This document shows, one piece after another, positions 21,016 to 33,030 of a stretch of 64,000 nucleotides of DNA. How positions within the stretch are numbered: the first letter of the stretch is position 1; the number at the start of each line of letters is the position of its first letter. The notes under the pieces were generated by a model. The model saw only the letters and a program-made list of their open reading frames with translations, ran no database searches and was not told the origin of the DNA. The translations under genes were made by a program, and so were the position numbers. The stretch is from Tieghemostelium lacteum (taxonomy: Eukaryota > Evosea > Eumycetozoa > Dictyosteliales > Raperosteliaceae), in NCBI GenBank assembly GCA_001606155.1, contig LODT01000004.1:1-64000 (forward strand). The letters run 5' to 3'.

Positions 21016-21614
21016 ATGACAAACAAGAATTACAGTAAAACACCAGCCAACCCAGAGAAATGTAGGTTGAAAAGGATTAGATTATAGATTAAACAGGATA
21101 GGATATTAATAATTGGATTTATAAACATATAGCCTGTAAAACTCGTGGATCAAACCTCAGAGTTCACTTTAAGAACACTCGTGAAACCGCCATGGCATTG
21201 AAAGGTATGTTCTTAGAAAGAGCTAAATCATACTTGTGGAATGTCTTGAAACACAGAGAATGTATCCCATTCCGTAGATTCCACGGAGGTGTTGGAAGAA
21301 CCGGTCAAGCTGCCGTTTTTGGTACCACTCAAGGTAGATGGCCAAAGAAATCAGTTGAACACGTCTTATCATTATTAAAAAATGCTGAAGCCAACGCTGA
21401 AGCTAAAGGTTTAAATGTTAAACAACTCAAAATTGTTCACGTTCAAGTCCAAAGAGCCCAACAACAAAGAAGACGTACCTACAGAGCTCACGGTAGAATT
21501 AACCCATACATGTGTTCTCCATCCACTGTTGAATTTATCTTATCCGAAATTGATGCTGCTGTCCCAATGCCAAAAGCTGTCGCCCCAAAAACCCGTATGG
21601 AAAAAGCTCTCTAA
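21016..21614 (+). CDS. rpl17: 60S ribosomal protein L17 (uL22)
   Basis: Large-subunit ribosomal protein uL22, which lines the peptide exit tunnel. Exons are 21016-21061 and 21133-21614 (GTAGGT donor, phase 1), giving 175 residues. The spliced start reads [18 protein letters not shown] and is followed by [17 protein letters not shown], both typical of L17. [34 protein letters not shown] and [15 protein letters not shown] are diagnostic. The codons are strongly biased toward C-ending forms, unlike most of the window, as expected for a highly expressed gene. Confidence 0.96.
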
Positions 21615-21702
21615 ATAAATATATAGGTAAATAATAATAAGTAAATATTATTGATCTGTATATTGTAATTTCATTTTTTTTTTGTCATTCATCAATTAAA
21701 CT

Positions 21703-21727
21703 TGAATTGAATTGAATTGAATTGAAT
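21703..21727. repeat. (GAATT)5 pentanucleotide repeat
   Basis: Five tandem GAATT units lie between the convergent RPL17 gene and the acidic-tailed unknown gene, in a short spacer expected to hold both polyadenylation sites. Confidence 0.7.
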
Positions 21728-21764
21728 AATTAATTGATTGACAAATTTTATTTAAATTAAAAGT

Positions 21765-22359
21765 TTAATCCTCCTCTTCATCGTCACTATCTTCAAAACT
21801 ATCTTCAATATTTATACCATTTTCATCATCATCATCATCTTGATCCTCCTCACCATCAACACCGTTTAATTTCTTTTTTGTACTATTTGAGGAGGATTTT
21901 GTATTCTTTTTAAATTTACTTTCAATTTGTTCCAAATCAATTTCTATATATACAAATGATAATTGATTAGTTTTAATGTCTAAATATGTATGGCTGATCA
22001 GAATGAATATTACTATATGTTTTTTCAGGATTATTAATAACAATTTTTAAAATATCTATTAAGGATTCAAATTTATCCATCTCTTTTACATCTGATATGA
22101 AAAGATTAGCATGTGAACCACCTATTAGTTTTAATTCTATTGTACATTTCCCGTCTTGAATATTATTTATATAGAGTTTACTTATTGATTCTTCTAGTTT
22201 AAATACGGTAGGTGCTGGTTTCTTGCTAAGTGTCTTTCCAATTGCAATACAAAGTTGTGATTGTGAATTCCTAAATAGTAAAATACCATTATTATTCTTT
22301 CTAGTCGGTTTTCGTTGTTGGTTAATATAGTCAACTAATGAAGAACATTCAATATGCAT
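21765..22359 (-). CDS. Unknown protein with acidic C-terminal tail
   Basis: Exons, minus strand, are 22359-22014 and 21943-21765 (GTAATA donor, phase 1), giving 174 residues. The first 115 residues look like a compact beta-rich domain (GILLFRNSQSQLCIAIG, CTIELKLIGGSHANLFIS, then a helix DKFESLIDILKIVI), perhaps PH-like. A Lys/Ser-rich linker and a very acidic tail (EDQDDDDDENG, DSFEDSDDEEED) follow. Acidic tails of this kind are common in nuclear chaperones and chromatin factors, but I do not recognise the family. The next gene upstream, SDR39U1, is on the same strand and starts 1 kb away. Confidence 0.65.
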
Positions 22360-22391
22360 TTTACAAAAAATAGTTATTATTGTATTGGTTG

Positions 22392-22407
22392 AAAAAGGCG
22401 CCTTTTT
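22392..22407. promoter_or_regulatory. 16-bp perfect palindrome with GGCGCC core
   Basis: AAAAAGGCGCCTTTTT lies 33-48 bases upstream of the start codon of the acidic-tailed gene. A GGCGCC core is rare in DNA of this composition. It may be a binding site for a dimeric factor or a core promoter element. Confidence 0.4.
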
Positions 22408-22495
22408 ACAATTAAAAAATAAAAATAAATTATTTAAATGTTCATGTTAAAAAGATAACAAAAGAGTTTTCACATTTATTGTACAGGTTTTTATA

Positions 22496-23416
22496 CTATT
22501 TTAGGGCATGTGAAAAATAATCATTTAAATTTGAATATTTAAATTTAAAACCATTATCTAATAGTTTTTTAGGATAGACATTGGCAGATGATAAAAAGAA
22601 TTGGGATGTCATTTCTTGACCTAATAGAGTTTTTAATAGAAAACTTGGAACTGGAAATATAGTTGGTCTATTTAATACATTTCCAAGTTCTTTTGTCATT
22701 TGAGTATTTGAAACTGCATTTGGACTTGTCATATTAACAGGACCTTGAATAGATGGGTGAGTTATAATATATTCAATAGCAGCAATCATATCTTCTAATG
22801 CAATCCAAGAGAATATTTGTTCACCACTTCCCAAACGACCACCTAACCCCAATTTAAAAGGTAACAAAATGGATTGAAGGAAACCACCACTTGGATCTAA
22901 AATGATACCACTTCTCATTGTAACCACTCTAGATAGTTGTTTTAATGGTTCAGTTTCTGATTCCCAATGTTTTACAACATCTGTAAAATATTCTAAACCA
23001 TCTTCTACTTGACTAGGTGAGGTTTCATCCACTCTATTATTTACATTACTGCCATAATAACTCATCCCAGATGCATTTATAAATAGTTCTGGTACTTTGA
23101 AACCTTCATCAATCTTTGATAGTGTAGTTGCTAATAATTTAGTACTATTTACACGACTGTACAATATTTCATCTTTTTTCTTTTGACTCCAATATCCCAT
23201 TGCAGATTCACCAGAGAGGTTTATAACAATATCTGGTTTCATTTGTTTTAGTTTTTGTTTATCAATTTTCATCTTGCTTGGGTCCCATTCTAATTCATTT
23301 TCATTGGTAGGTGTTCTTCTTACCAATTTATAAATTTGATATTTATCTTTTAGTAATTGTTTACAAAGATCTTTACCAACAAAACCACTAGCACCAGATA
23401 CCAATATTTTTTTCAT
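22496..23416 (-). CDS. sdr39u1: SDR39U1-type NAD(P)-binding epimerase family protein
   Basis: Atypical short-chain dehydrogenase of the SDR39U1/YfcH family, 306 residues in one exon. The Rossmann motif GASGFVG is at residues 7-13. DIVINLSGESAMGYWS, INASGMSYYGS, MRSGIILDPSGGFL and FSWIALEDMIAAIEYII are characteristic. The C-terminal part has the family's extra domain (PVPSFLLKTLLGQE). The natural substrate is not established for this family. There is no obvious targeting peptide. It shares its strand with the RhoGEF upstream and the unknown gene downstream. Confidence 0.92.
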   Translation of the reverse strand: MKKILVSGASGFVGKDLCKQLLKDKYQIYKLVRRTPTNENELEWDPSKMKIDKQKLKQMKPDIVINLSGESAMGYWSQKKKDEILYSRVNSTKLLATTLSKIDEGFKVPELFINASGMSYYGSNVNNRVDETSPSQVEDGLEYFTDVVKHWESETEPLKQLSRVVTMRSGIILDPSGGFLQSILLPFKLGLGGRLGSGEQIFSWIALEDMIAAIEYIITHPSIQGPVNMTSPNAVSNTQMTKELGNVLNRPTIFPVPSFLLKTLLGQEMTSQFFLSSANVYPKKLLDNGFKFKYSNLNDYFSHALK

Positions 23417-23587
23417 TTCTCTTTCTTTTACGCAAATTTTAACTTCAAAATTTAATTAAATTAAAAAAGAAAATTAATAAAAAATTATGATGTCATTATC
23501 ATTTATCAAAGTACTTGTGTTTACTTTAGTTTAAGTGATGACTAATGATTAAATATTTTGATAAATTTATAAATTTCTTAGAGTTTA

Positions 23588-25252
23588 TTAAAGGTTATAA
23601 TCTTCAGTACTATTTTGATTATTATTATTATTATTATTATTAGTATTAGTATTAATAGCACCATTACTAGAATTTAATTCAAATTTTGGACCCAAGAAAA
23701 AAGAAGAAGTAGTTGAAAAACTTGATTTCTTTACACCAGGCACCCACTCTTTATCTTCATTGTTTGGTGATTTTGATAATTGACCAGCACTCCCAGTACT
23801 TCCATTTAGTGGTATCGAATAAAATCTTTTTGGAGAGGTTGCATATGTTGGTGGTGGTGATGTTGATAATAGAAATGATGTTGTAACTTGCTGATTATTG
23901 TTGTTATTTGAGCTTCTAAGATAAGATTGACTACTATCAGGCGACTTTTGATAAAAATTAACATCACCTTCAAAAGAGTTACTAACTTTAATGTTACTTG
24001 ATACTGGTTGATCTACTGAGATGGATTTCCAAATTCCATCTTCATGTACAACAGTCCATTGTGCTCTTTGGGTTTTGTGCGAGGGATTAGATTCCACATG
24101 GGATAATATAGCATTTTGAATATCAAGCATCCATTGTAGACGCTGTTGTGTAGATTCACAAACTAGTTGATGTGTTTTTATCGGACTGATTAGATAGAAT
24201 GAACAATCGTCTTCATTGTCAAAGACAGTAGAAGCTGAAACTAATGGTATAATTTTATCCACTTTACTAATTGATTTACTCTGAATGAATACAGGTAGTG
24301 AGGTAACTGTAATGAGTATATCATTACACAGATAAACCATACGTGACTGTAACGACTGATTTCTAAATGATTTTTTTTGTAATTTCCCCTCTTTTATAAG
24401 TTTTCTGTGAGGTTCAACTAGAGTGGGATAACTCAATGGTCCAAGGAATTTAATGTGATTATCAAAAACAGATTGTAAGGCAATGAGTTTCTTTCTATTT
24501 TGATCCTCATTGATACCGTCATTTACAACCTGTACAACATTCTTTAGAAGATTACTAGCCTGTATACAACGTTTCTGATCAGCATGATCAGGATGTGTAG
24601 CCTTTGCCAGTGCATCTAATAACAAAATATATCTAGGTACTTTTTGAATTGGTGCAATCAATAGTGAAGGTAAATCTAAAAGTTTACAACGTGGATCCTT
24701 TTCCCTGACTCTCAACCAAGATGCAAATTGAGGTGACTGTAATTTTATTCTACTGAGTGTCTGTATACTGTTACTATAATTCTCTGAAAATTGTTTATAA
24801 CACCTAAAGAATGGTGATAAATCTACAAATATATCTGCAATCGATGAGGAGGCTTCCCAACTCTGTATACGTGGATCTAATCTCTCAAATAGCAGTTTAC
24901 TGAGACTGCATATATTCTCAATATGCGAGAATATAGAATGAACATCTACCTCTTTGTATCCCCATGAATTATCACTACTATCTTTTATCATCTGTAACAT
25001 TGGTTTAAAAAATAGATCTATAACTGTACATAATTGTTCTTTATAATATTTCTCTGTCGACCATATCTCTTTAATTATATCTTTTCTAAGTGATTCTGAT
25101 TTTACTGTATAATATTCTTATATTAAGATTTGGTTTTATTGATAAAATAGGGTGGGAGAGGTGTACATACATAATTTTGAATATTTCTTTCTCTGTATAA
25201 ATGCTAATGTTAATGATAATAATAAGTCTTCAAATTCCTTATTATCATCCAT
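23588..25252 (-). CDS. RhoGEF (DH-PH) protein
   Basis: Guanine-nucleotide exchange factor for Rho/Rac GTPases. Exons, minus strand, are 25252-25171 and 25104-23588 (GTATGT donor, phase 1), giving 532 residues. The spliced N-terminus restores DH helix 1 (RKDIIKEIWSTEKYYKEQL). The conserved DH core is present (LDLPSLLIAPIQKVPRYILL), with DH about residues 34-210. A PH domain follows (KEGKLQKKSF to RLQWMLDIQNAIL). The tail is Ser/Asn-rich and ends in poly-Asn. No localisation domain precedes the DH, so this is a minimal GEF. Likely substrates are the Rac proteins typical of amoebae. Confidence 0.9.
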
Positions 25253-25931
25253 TATGAAATAAGGATGGAGTGTAAATGGTTTCTGTTAAGTAGGGTAAGG
25301 ATAATTGTAATCTGTTTGTGTTGTTGTTGTTATTGTTATTGTTATTGTTATAGTTTGTGGATGAAAAGTTTTTGATTTAATCAAACACATATAATAAATA
25401 TAGTTGAAAAATTACACTATTAAATACAATTAAATAAATAGACGATAACTAATAATATATAAAAATTGAAAAAGAACTTTCAAACATCAAAATAACATTG
25501 CATAAATATCTAAAATAAAAACAAAAATTTAAAAAAAAAAGATTTATGAGGTGAGTTAAGAGGCATTATTTCAAATAATACTTTCATTCTCTTTTACCAA
25601 ATTTTAGTAGTTCAAATTGAAATTTACCATCTTAATTTGCTATAGAAGTAAGAATTTAATTATTTTTATCACCCGAAAAATAGTTACATGATTATTCATA
25701 ATTAAATTTCTATACTTAATTACTGAATAACAGGAGATAATAATAATCATAATAATTTTCTACAATGTAAATCCGATAAATTCAAGTTTCAACTAAACAA
25801 TGAACTCAAAATATCAAGAATTATTTTTTTTTTTTGAATTTTTTTTTTTTTTATTTTTTTTTTTAATTTCTCTTTATATTTGAATTATTTATTTTATATT
25901 TGTTGTTTCAATAATAACAAAAAACAAAAAG
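25253..25931. promoter_or_regulatory. Divergent promoter region, RhoGEF / PH protein
   Basis: A 679-base spacer between two start codons. It holds a GTT/ATT array at about 25319-25350, several A and T runs, and nothing resembling an additional gene. Confidence 0.5.
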
Positions 25932-27846
25932 ATGACATTTGGAGAAACATCATTATATCCATCATTAAATTCATTTAACAATGAAAACCCACAACTAATT
26001 GTATGTAATAAATTGAATAATTTTATTGAGTTTTTGTAATTGCTAGCAATTGTTATTGACCAAAAAGGTGCACATTCACTCAACAACAGGATAACTATAA
26101 TTATAGTGGTTGGCTACAAAAGAAAGGTGAATTAGGAGTTGTACAAACATGGAAAAGAAGATTTTTTGTAGTAGATTTAGAATCAATTAAATATTATGTA
26201 GACGAAAGCAGAAAAATTCAAAAAGGTTCTATACAATGGAGTTCTATTGAAACTGTTGATTTTACTACTTTTAAAATATCAACTGATACTAGATATTTTC
26301 AAATTAATACAGTATGTGTACATTTATTACTTTTTATAATTATGTGCACAATGAACTTAGTATTAATATATAAACCTAGAATAAAAATAACAGAATTTAT
26401 TATCTATTCGCAGAGGATCAAATGGTAGCTTTAGAATGGGTGAATAAATTAAAATCACTATGTGAAATGTACAGAATGAAACCAGTTATTGAGGAACAAT
26501 TACAACAACAACAACAGCAGCAACAGCAACAACAACAACAAGATAGTACTGCAGAATTTGAACCACATTATCCAGAGACAAATTATAGTAGTAATAATTC
26601 ACAATATAAGGATTTTTTAAATTATACTACACCATATTTCTCACATTTTGATTCAATTATGGGATCACCAATACACAGTCATTCAGATTCAATGTTGAAT
26701 ATTCCCTCACGTCCACCAGGACCATTAAGAGAGGTTTCAGTGGAAATAGCTAGAGATATCATTCCAACTGAAGGCAAAGATTTGGATATTTACTATCAAT
26801 CAACATTACATTTCAGTAATATTCTATTAATTAGTGGCCAGGATTACAGTATACTCTCATGTTATTTAATCTTGTCTATTTTGGATTGGGATAATAAGAA
26901 ATCACAACCATTACCATATCCATGTTCACCACCATATGAGAGTGACTTGGTATTCCAATATTTTCAATATTGTCTACAATTGGTAAGACAAGAGATTATA
27001 CAGAAATGGAAGTCAGAGGGACCAACCTATTGTACACAAATTGATAACTTTGCAAGAAAGAAGAGAAAGAACTATTCACTATTACTGGAGAATGAAGATC
27101 GTGAGACATTTCTCCAGAGAAATGTTGTACTTTTAAATTATATTCACAGAGAGCTCTTACAAGGCAGTCGTATGGCAGCTATTGAAGATGCAATTCTGGT
27201 GCTTATTGATAGATTCTTGGAGAACTTTGAATCACTACCCTCTGTAAAATTCTCAAATAGTCTCTTTAGAGAAACTGAGAGTGCAACCGCTCATCAACAA
27301 CAAACAATGATGACAGGTATTGTCTCTAGTGATATAAACCCAGAGTTAATTGTCTCTACTGCTGATGCTAATTTACTATCATCATCGGCTGATAAGATAC
27401 TGCTAAAGAATTTCCTATACTCCTATCTCCTCTACCAAAAACTGCACTTGGAAAAGAAACAAAATGAAAAGTTTCATATCGATCAACAATTGCAACAAAA
27501 GTACGAATTGGTTGGTATGAATCTCTCACAGATTCTACATCAACACACTCTCATTAGTAAATATCAAGGTCAAATTCAGAGATCAATGTATAAGGTATTT
27601 TTCCTCTGGCAAAAGGATTTACCATTGTGTGAAACCACATGCACTCAAGATATTGCCATGTACAGAAATTTTAAGGTTTTCTCTAGAATCTTGTCAAAAA
27701 TCAATCAACAAGCTTTCCCACAACTCTATTCCAGTATACAACAAGTTAGAGATTTACTTTATAAATCCATTGAGAAATTAATAGGTCAATTTGATTTAAA
27801 TAATATTGATTCCACTTCTTTAGATTCCATAATCAACCCATACTAA
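25932..27846 (+). CDS. PH-domain protein with unknown helical C-terminal region
   Basis: Exons are 25932-26000, 26090-26311 and 26416-27846, giving 573 residues. The donors are GTATGT. The last acceptor (GCAGAG) was chosen because it alone keeps the frame. The PH domain occupies about residues 27-115 (YSGWLQKKGELGVVQTWKR, FFVVDLESIKYYVD, MVALEWVNKLKSL). A poly-Gln run follows. The remaining 400 residues are mostly helical and unrecognised (LNYIHRELLQGSRMAAIED, LSCYLILSILDW). It is probably recruited to membranes through the PH domain. The N-terminal exon structure is the less certain part. Confidence 0.72.
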
Positions 27847-28241
27847 TAATACTAACACAAAAATAAAAAATATTTTTTTTTTCTAAAATATTATAGCCAC
27901 CACCTGTCCTTTATTTTTATTCATGTAGAAAATTGCCTTCATTTAATCAAACACAAATCCATTGCATATGATTTTATATTAAACTTTGAAAAATTTCTTA
28001 TTTTATTTTTCAAAGATTTTATCAAAAATAGATTCTCTAAAAATTCCTTGCACTTTATATCTGTACAAATTGTTTTTTTTTTTTTTTTTATTTTTTTTAT
28101 TATCATTTTCTAGAGTTCTGGAATTTACACTTCAGTATAAATTTATATATTTGTATTTTTAAAATTAAAATTTTTATTATATTATATAATTTAGTTTTCA
28201 TTATAACAAAGTAGATATATATATATATATATTATTTAACA
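27847..28241. other. Spacer before the E2 gene
   Basis: A 395-base AT-rich spacer with T runs near 28074 and a TA dinucleotide repeat at about 28213-28231 just upstream of the E2 start. No gene or RNA was seen. Confidence 0.5.
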
Positions 28242-28843
28242 ATGGCAACTTCAAACAAACGTTTACAAAAGGTATGATATATTTTGATGTTAGATAACAA
28301 CAAAAACAACAAACAATAAAAGTCTGTTTACAAAATAAAATTAAGCAATTGCTAACCAAATTCTTTAATGGGAATTTTCCAATAACTCAAAAACAATAAC
28401 AACAACAACAACAACAACAATAGGAAATTACAGATATTTTAAAGACACCACCAACATGGTGCACAGCACAAGTTGTAGGTGATAACTTACATAAATGGAA
28501 AGCTACAGTTATTGGACCAGAAAACTCACCATATGAAAAGGGTAATTTCGAAATTGAATTGGATATCCCAGTTGACTACCCATTCAAACCACCCGCATTA
28601 AAATTCACCACTAAAATCTATCACCCAAATATCAAATCAGACGGTACTGTTTGCTCTGAATTACTCTCTCAGAACTGGAGTCCACAATTAAAGATTTTTG
28701 ATGTCCTAACCACTATTCGTTTACTCTTACAAGAACCAAACCCAGAATCACCTTTAGAAGTCGAAATTGCACAACAATTCAAAAATGACCGTAATGCTTT
28801 TAACAAGGCTGCTAAGGAATACTGCAAAAAGTATGCTAAATAA
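28242..28843 (+). CDS. Ubiquitin-conjugating enzyme E2 (UBE2L3/UBC4-like)
   Basis: E2 enzyme of 149 residues carrying ubiquitin from E1 to an E3. Exons are 28242-28271 and 28424-28843 (GTATGA donor, phase 0). The UBC fold is complete. PENSPYEKG precedes the DYPFKPP stretch, the HPN motif is at residues 77-79, and the active-site Cys is residue 87 in SDGTVCSELL. The C-terminal FNKAAKEYCKKYAK resembles UBE2L3 (UbcH7) more than UBC4. The intron ends in a CAA repeat. A RING-finger gene begins 281 bases downstream on the same strand. Codon use is C-rich, indicating good expression. Confidence 0.93.
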
Positions 28844-29124
28844 TAATAGTACTTGATACTCTCTAACAATAGAATATAATATAGTTTAAACACCTCTCCC
28901 ACAACCCCACTCCCTCTCAACTCCACAGACTAGCAAATTTAAAACCAACCCACAATATATATATTTTTATAAATAAAAATTACTTTTTTAATTATAATGT
29001 AACACGAACATCAAATAATACTCTCTTTATTTTCTATTTCCTAAAGTGATGAATTTCTTTGAAATTTTTAGAAAAGAATTTATTTTTTTTTTAAACTCTA
29101 AAACATGCATATTTGTTAATATTT

Positions 29125-30248
29125 ATGGCAAATTCAAACATTAAAAAGCCATTGGAATTACCAAATTTGAATGAAGAGGTTAATGATTTTATTCTGGACT
29201 TATTCAACAATGGAACATCATCAACACTTCCAGATAACGAATCATCTATATATGAGAATAACATTATACCTCAACAATCACCTTCAAAAACTCAAAGTAT
29301 AAACGATAAATATCAGTTTTTTAGTAATAGTAACTCATTAGATAAAGATGATTCTATTCAAAATTATTCAATAACTAGCCAAAAGTCTAATAACTCAGTT
29401 ATTCAAGATATAAAATGTTTATATAAAACACCTCCTATTCTACATCCATATTCAAATTTAAGCCCGTCTATTGTGAATATAGATAAAATTTCACCGATTA
29501 CTTCACCATATACGAATAATTTATTAAACAAACCAGATGGTAATAATAATAATTGTATAAATATATCACCATTACCACAGAATATTATTAATAGTCCGCC
29601 CACTAGTAAAAATACGTCTAATAATGTCTCTGTAAATACATCTGCTAATGATTCATCTACTTCAACAACTAGAAATTTATTAAATGATTTCTCATTAGAG
29701 TTATTTACATCTGATAAGAATCCTAATGATATTAATAGCCGAACAAATACATCCAATATAAGTGATTCAACTGTTCTCGATATTAATATTGATGACATTT
29801 TAAATAATGTTAATAATTCACCTCCTAATAATAATAATAATAATAATAATATTAATAATAATAATAATATTAATAATAATAATTCACAATCTTCATTTCA
29901 GCCACTACCACCACCACCTCCACTGGCAGTAATAGCAAAAGATAATTTAACACCTAAAAATACTAGTCAGCCTAATAACAATGAAAAGAACACTAATAAC
30001 AATTTTGAATTTAATCAACCAGTAATTCAAAGTACATCAACAACTACAAAAAAAAGTAAATATACTTTAGACTTCATCATCGACTAAATCAATAATATTA
30101 ATATTATTAAAAATTAGAAACTAAAAGAATAGATTATGATTTGATCACTGGAAAACGAATACCAATGAAGATGGTAAAAGGTTATTTGACACCTATCAAA
30201 AAGTCACCTACAGATAATTGTAAACCAAATAATGTAACTTTTAATAAC

Positions 30249-30280
<32 letters not shown>

Positions 30281-30677
30281 ATATATACCACCACTTTTAC
30301 AACAAAAGAATATGAATAGTTTTTATAATTTTGAAGAAGAAGATGATATTATATCTACACAATACGCTGGTGATGATGATAGTAGGTCAAATATTCATCC
30401 ACCAGTAACACAATATAATATTAATGAGTTAGATAGTGGTGGTTCTGATGATGAACAAGATAATATAAAAAAAAAAATTAAAGCACTACCTCCTCGTCAA
30501 CACCATGAAGAAGATCTTTGTCCAATTTGTCAAAGTTCATTCACAAATCCCTATCAATCACAATGTAATCATACATGTTGTTATGAATGTTGGTTGCAAT
30601 GGCTTTCACTTAAACTAGAATGTCCAGTTTGTAGGGAAAGAACTAGAGTTAAACAACTAAAGAAAATATCCTCTTAA
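29125..30677 (+). CDS. RING-finger protein with long disordered N-terminus
   Basis: Exons are 29125-30055 and 30133-30677 (GTAAAT donor, phase 1), giving 491 residues. The joined segment reads TTKKNYDLITGKRIP. Most of the protein is Asn/Ser/Pro-rich and probably disordered. The only domain is a C-terminal C3HC4 RING (CPICQSSFTNPYQSQCNHTC, then CYECW and CPVCRERT) in the last 55 residues, so it is a likely E3 ubiquitin ligase. Its substrate is unknown. It follows the E2 gene on the same strand, though I would not claim co-function from this alone. Confidence 0.82.
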
Positions 30678-30793
30678 ATAGATTATCTATTGATTGTTGT
30701 TGTTGTTGTTGTTAATTACTTTACGAAATTATTCATTTATAGGAACTTTTTTCTCCTTAGCATGTATACATATTTATATCTATCAATATGGGT

Positions 30794-31457
30794 TTATTGA
30801 TTTTGGAATAAAGAATAATCTTTAACATTAAATGATTTCAATATATTTGAAAATAATAACTCGATATTTGCTTGATTGGTTGATGGTGTTGTTGTTTGTG
30901 TTACACGAAAACTGCTACTCTGTGGATGAACATAAATAGTTTCATTCAATGTAATTAGAATATCTGTTGCTGATCTATCTAATCTTATTAATGCTTGATA
31001 AATATTAACCTGTATAATTTTTACAAGAATTAAAACTGTGTTATTATTATATTATTATTATTATTATTATAATAAAGATGATCTTTACAATATTTTCATA
31101 GGTTTCATTGAATTTTGAAACTTGTTGTTGACCAAGTAAAATGAATTTTGGTACATTTGCTGCAAAATGTGGTAGTTCGTTACTTTGTAATTCTCTTTGT
31201 CTGACAATTTTTCTCTTATCTTGTGCAATCGATGATTCATCTGCAATGACATGGAAATGAAATTCTAATGCTTTGCTATCTTCGACTGGTTGTTTCTCTA
31301 AAAGTTCAATATATATGCTTTGATCTGTTTTCTCATCTGAGAAAACTTCTTGATGATCTGGTATCTGTCTGTAAGTTGTTACATCTATAAATCTCTTTGG
31401 TATGTTAACTTCAATAGCACCCCCATATAATTGTCTTTTTTGATATTCCTCAGTCAT
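30794..31457 (-). CDS. mog1: MOG1/RANGRF, Ran-binding nuclear import factor
   Basis: MOG1 binds Ran and stimulates release of nucleotide during nuclear import. Exons, minus strand, are 31457-31089 and 31009-30794 (GTAAAG donor, phase 0), giving 194 residues, a normal length. The N-terminal block LYGGAIEVNIPKRFIDV followed by YRQIPDHQEVFSDE is diagnostic. After the splice, VNIYQALIRLDRSATDILIT completes the domain. The intron carries an AAT-type run just inside the donor. It heads a set of three minus-strand genes with TFIIA-gamma and POLE3. Confidence 0.92.
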
Positions 31458-31880
31458 TTTGCTTTCTAATACTATTTTTGTTAATGAATAAAAAATAAAA
31501 AAATTATAAAAAGAGTTTATATAAGATTTAGATTCATTATCAAATTTTCTTCAATTAGCACTTGTGGTACTGACATGCTTACAAAACACTTTAAAAAAAG
31601 AGCGCAATTTTGAAAATTAAAAATTCTAGAGATTTTCCCAATTTTAGCTTTTAATAAAATAGTTAATTTAATTTTATTATTATCATTATTTTGAAACCAT
31701 ACAACAAAAAGTTCATATGGTTAAGGAAAATATATACAATCTTTGCGTAAAAAGAGATGTAGGTAATTTGTTTTTTGATTATACAATATAATTGAATGTT
31801 TAAAAGAATATGATATAAATAACAACAACAAAAAAGGGTTATAATGTTTAAGAAGGTGACATATTGAAGGATTAGCTATT
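31458..31880. other. Spacer between MOG1 and TFIIA-gamma
   Basis: 423 bases that must hold the MOG1 promoter and the TFIIA-gamma 3' end. A short open frame on the minus strand has no protein-like character. Nothing else was identified. Confidence 0.5.
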
Positions 31881-32298
31881 TTACTTGGGTGGTGGAGTTT
31901 CAGTGACATGAGCATCACATGCCACAATTTTAACCCTATCTACTCTAGTTGTCTCACTGTCAGATTTAAATTCAGCATTATCGATTATAAATGTCCAAAC
32001 ACTATCACAGAACCTGTAGGTGTGAAGTTTTCCTTTAATTACTGCTTTAGATTTCACACCAGTTGATAAGGCTTCATTGATAGACTTTATAAATTTTATT
32101 AATAACATTGTGTAGAAGCAATGTGTTATTGGTAAGAGCTCTTACCTTATCAAATTGTGTCAATATTTTAGTATAGACATTTTGATTTATATATTGATTT
32201 TGTAATAGTTCATCTAATGTATCAGTAAGAGCCTCACCAACTGTTGATCTTCTATATAATTCATAATAGTTTTGTTTTAGTGGAGTTGTGTTTGTCAT
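31881..32298 (-). CDS. gtf2a2: Transcription factor IIA gamma subunit (TOA2/GTF2A2)
   Basis: Small subunit of TFIIA, which stabilises TBP on TATA boxes. Exons, minus strand, are 32298-32146 and 32084-31881 (GTAAGA donor, phase 0), giving 118 residues. YYELYRRSTVGEALTDTLDE is the N-terminal four-helix part. After the splice, FDKSINEAL and KLHTYRFCDSVWTFIIDNAE form the beta-barrel, with VDRVKIVACD near the end. All match the family. The length is close to the human protein (109 residues). Confidence 0.95.
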
Positions 32299-32466
32299 GA
32301 GGCAATTTATAAAAAATAAAAAAAAAATATATAAAAAAATCTTTTATACCTTATGAAGCAGTTGCTGTTGGTAGATCTCTCAATTATTAAATAATGTGAA
32401 ATTCTCACAAATAAAGTTGAATTAGATGGTCCCAATTGGTGATACTATACAATTGATAATCTTAGT

Positions 32467-32943
32467 TTATTTATCAGTGTTATCTTTTTTATCTGTAGAA
32501 TCGTCTTTTGCTTTATTATCTTTATCCTTTTCTTTATCCTTTTCTTTTTCTTTTTCTTTTTCTTTTTCTTTTTCTTTATTATGTTCTTTTTCCTCTTTAT
32601 CTTTTTTCTTTGTATTAGTTATAGTAGCTAAAAATTCTTCTAATGATTCATTAAATTGACCAAATTCTAATTCTTCAATAGCACTTAATACATCTTTTGG
32701 ATATATTGTAGATCTGTTTGATGCCTGACTGAAATCAATTGCACTTGCTGTAACATAATGTATCCAAACTTTTGCTGCTTTTGCAATTGCTAATTTTGAT
32801 TCTTTTGATATCAGAATGTTGTCAGGTAACTATTTATATATTAGATACAGTGTGAACTTTATTGTTTAAAAATGTATAAAACCTACAGCTGACTTTATGA
32901 TTCTTGAGACAATAGCACCAGGTAATTCTGAGTTATCTGACAT
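32467..32943 (-). CDS. pole3: POLE3/DPB4, histone-fold subunit of DNA polymerase epsilon and CHRAC
   Basis: Histone-fold protein of 139 residues shared by DNA polymerase epsilon and chromatin-remodelling complexes. Exons, minus strand, are 32943-32887 and 32829-32467 (GTAGGT donor, phase 0). The joined sequence [19 protein letters not shown] plus [19 protein letters not shown] is a clear match, and [16 protein letters not shown] ends the fold. The tail is a charged Lys/Glu/Asp repeat made of GAAAAA hexamers. The same place is acidic in animals. It is divergent to an F-box gene, with 87 bases between the start codons. Confidence 0.92.
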
Positions 32944-33030
32944 TTTAACAAATCTCTCAGTAACTTCGAAGACAGAGAGGGAGTAAAAAACTTTTTGTTT
33001 TTTTTTTTGGAGGGATCATGTTATTCTTGC

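Noticed and set aside
28948-28955. Small-RNA-type upstream element ACCCACAA with a C-box-like GTGATGA at 29046
   Set aside because: No D box, no terminal stem and no structured region follow, and the element lies in a CA-rich 3' UTR of the E2 gene.
32426-32659. Plus-strand frame of alternating Phe and Ser
   Set aside because: It is the antisense of the Lys/Glu repeat tail of POLE3.
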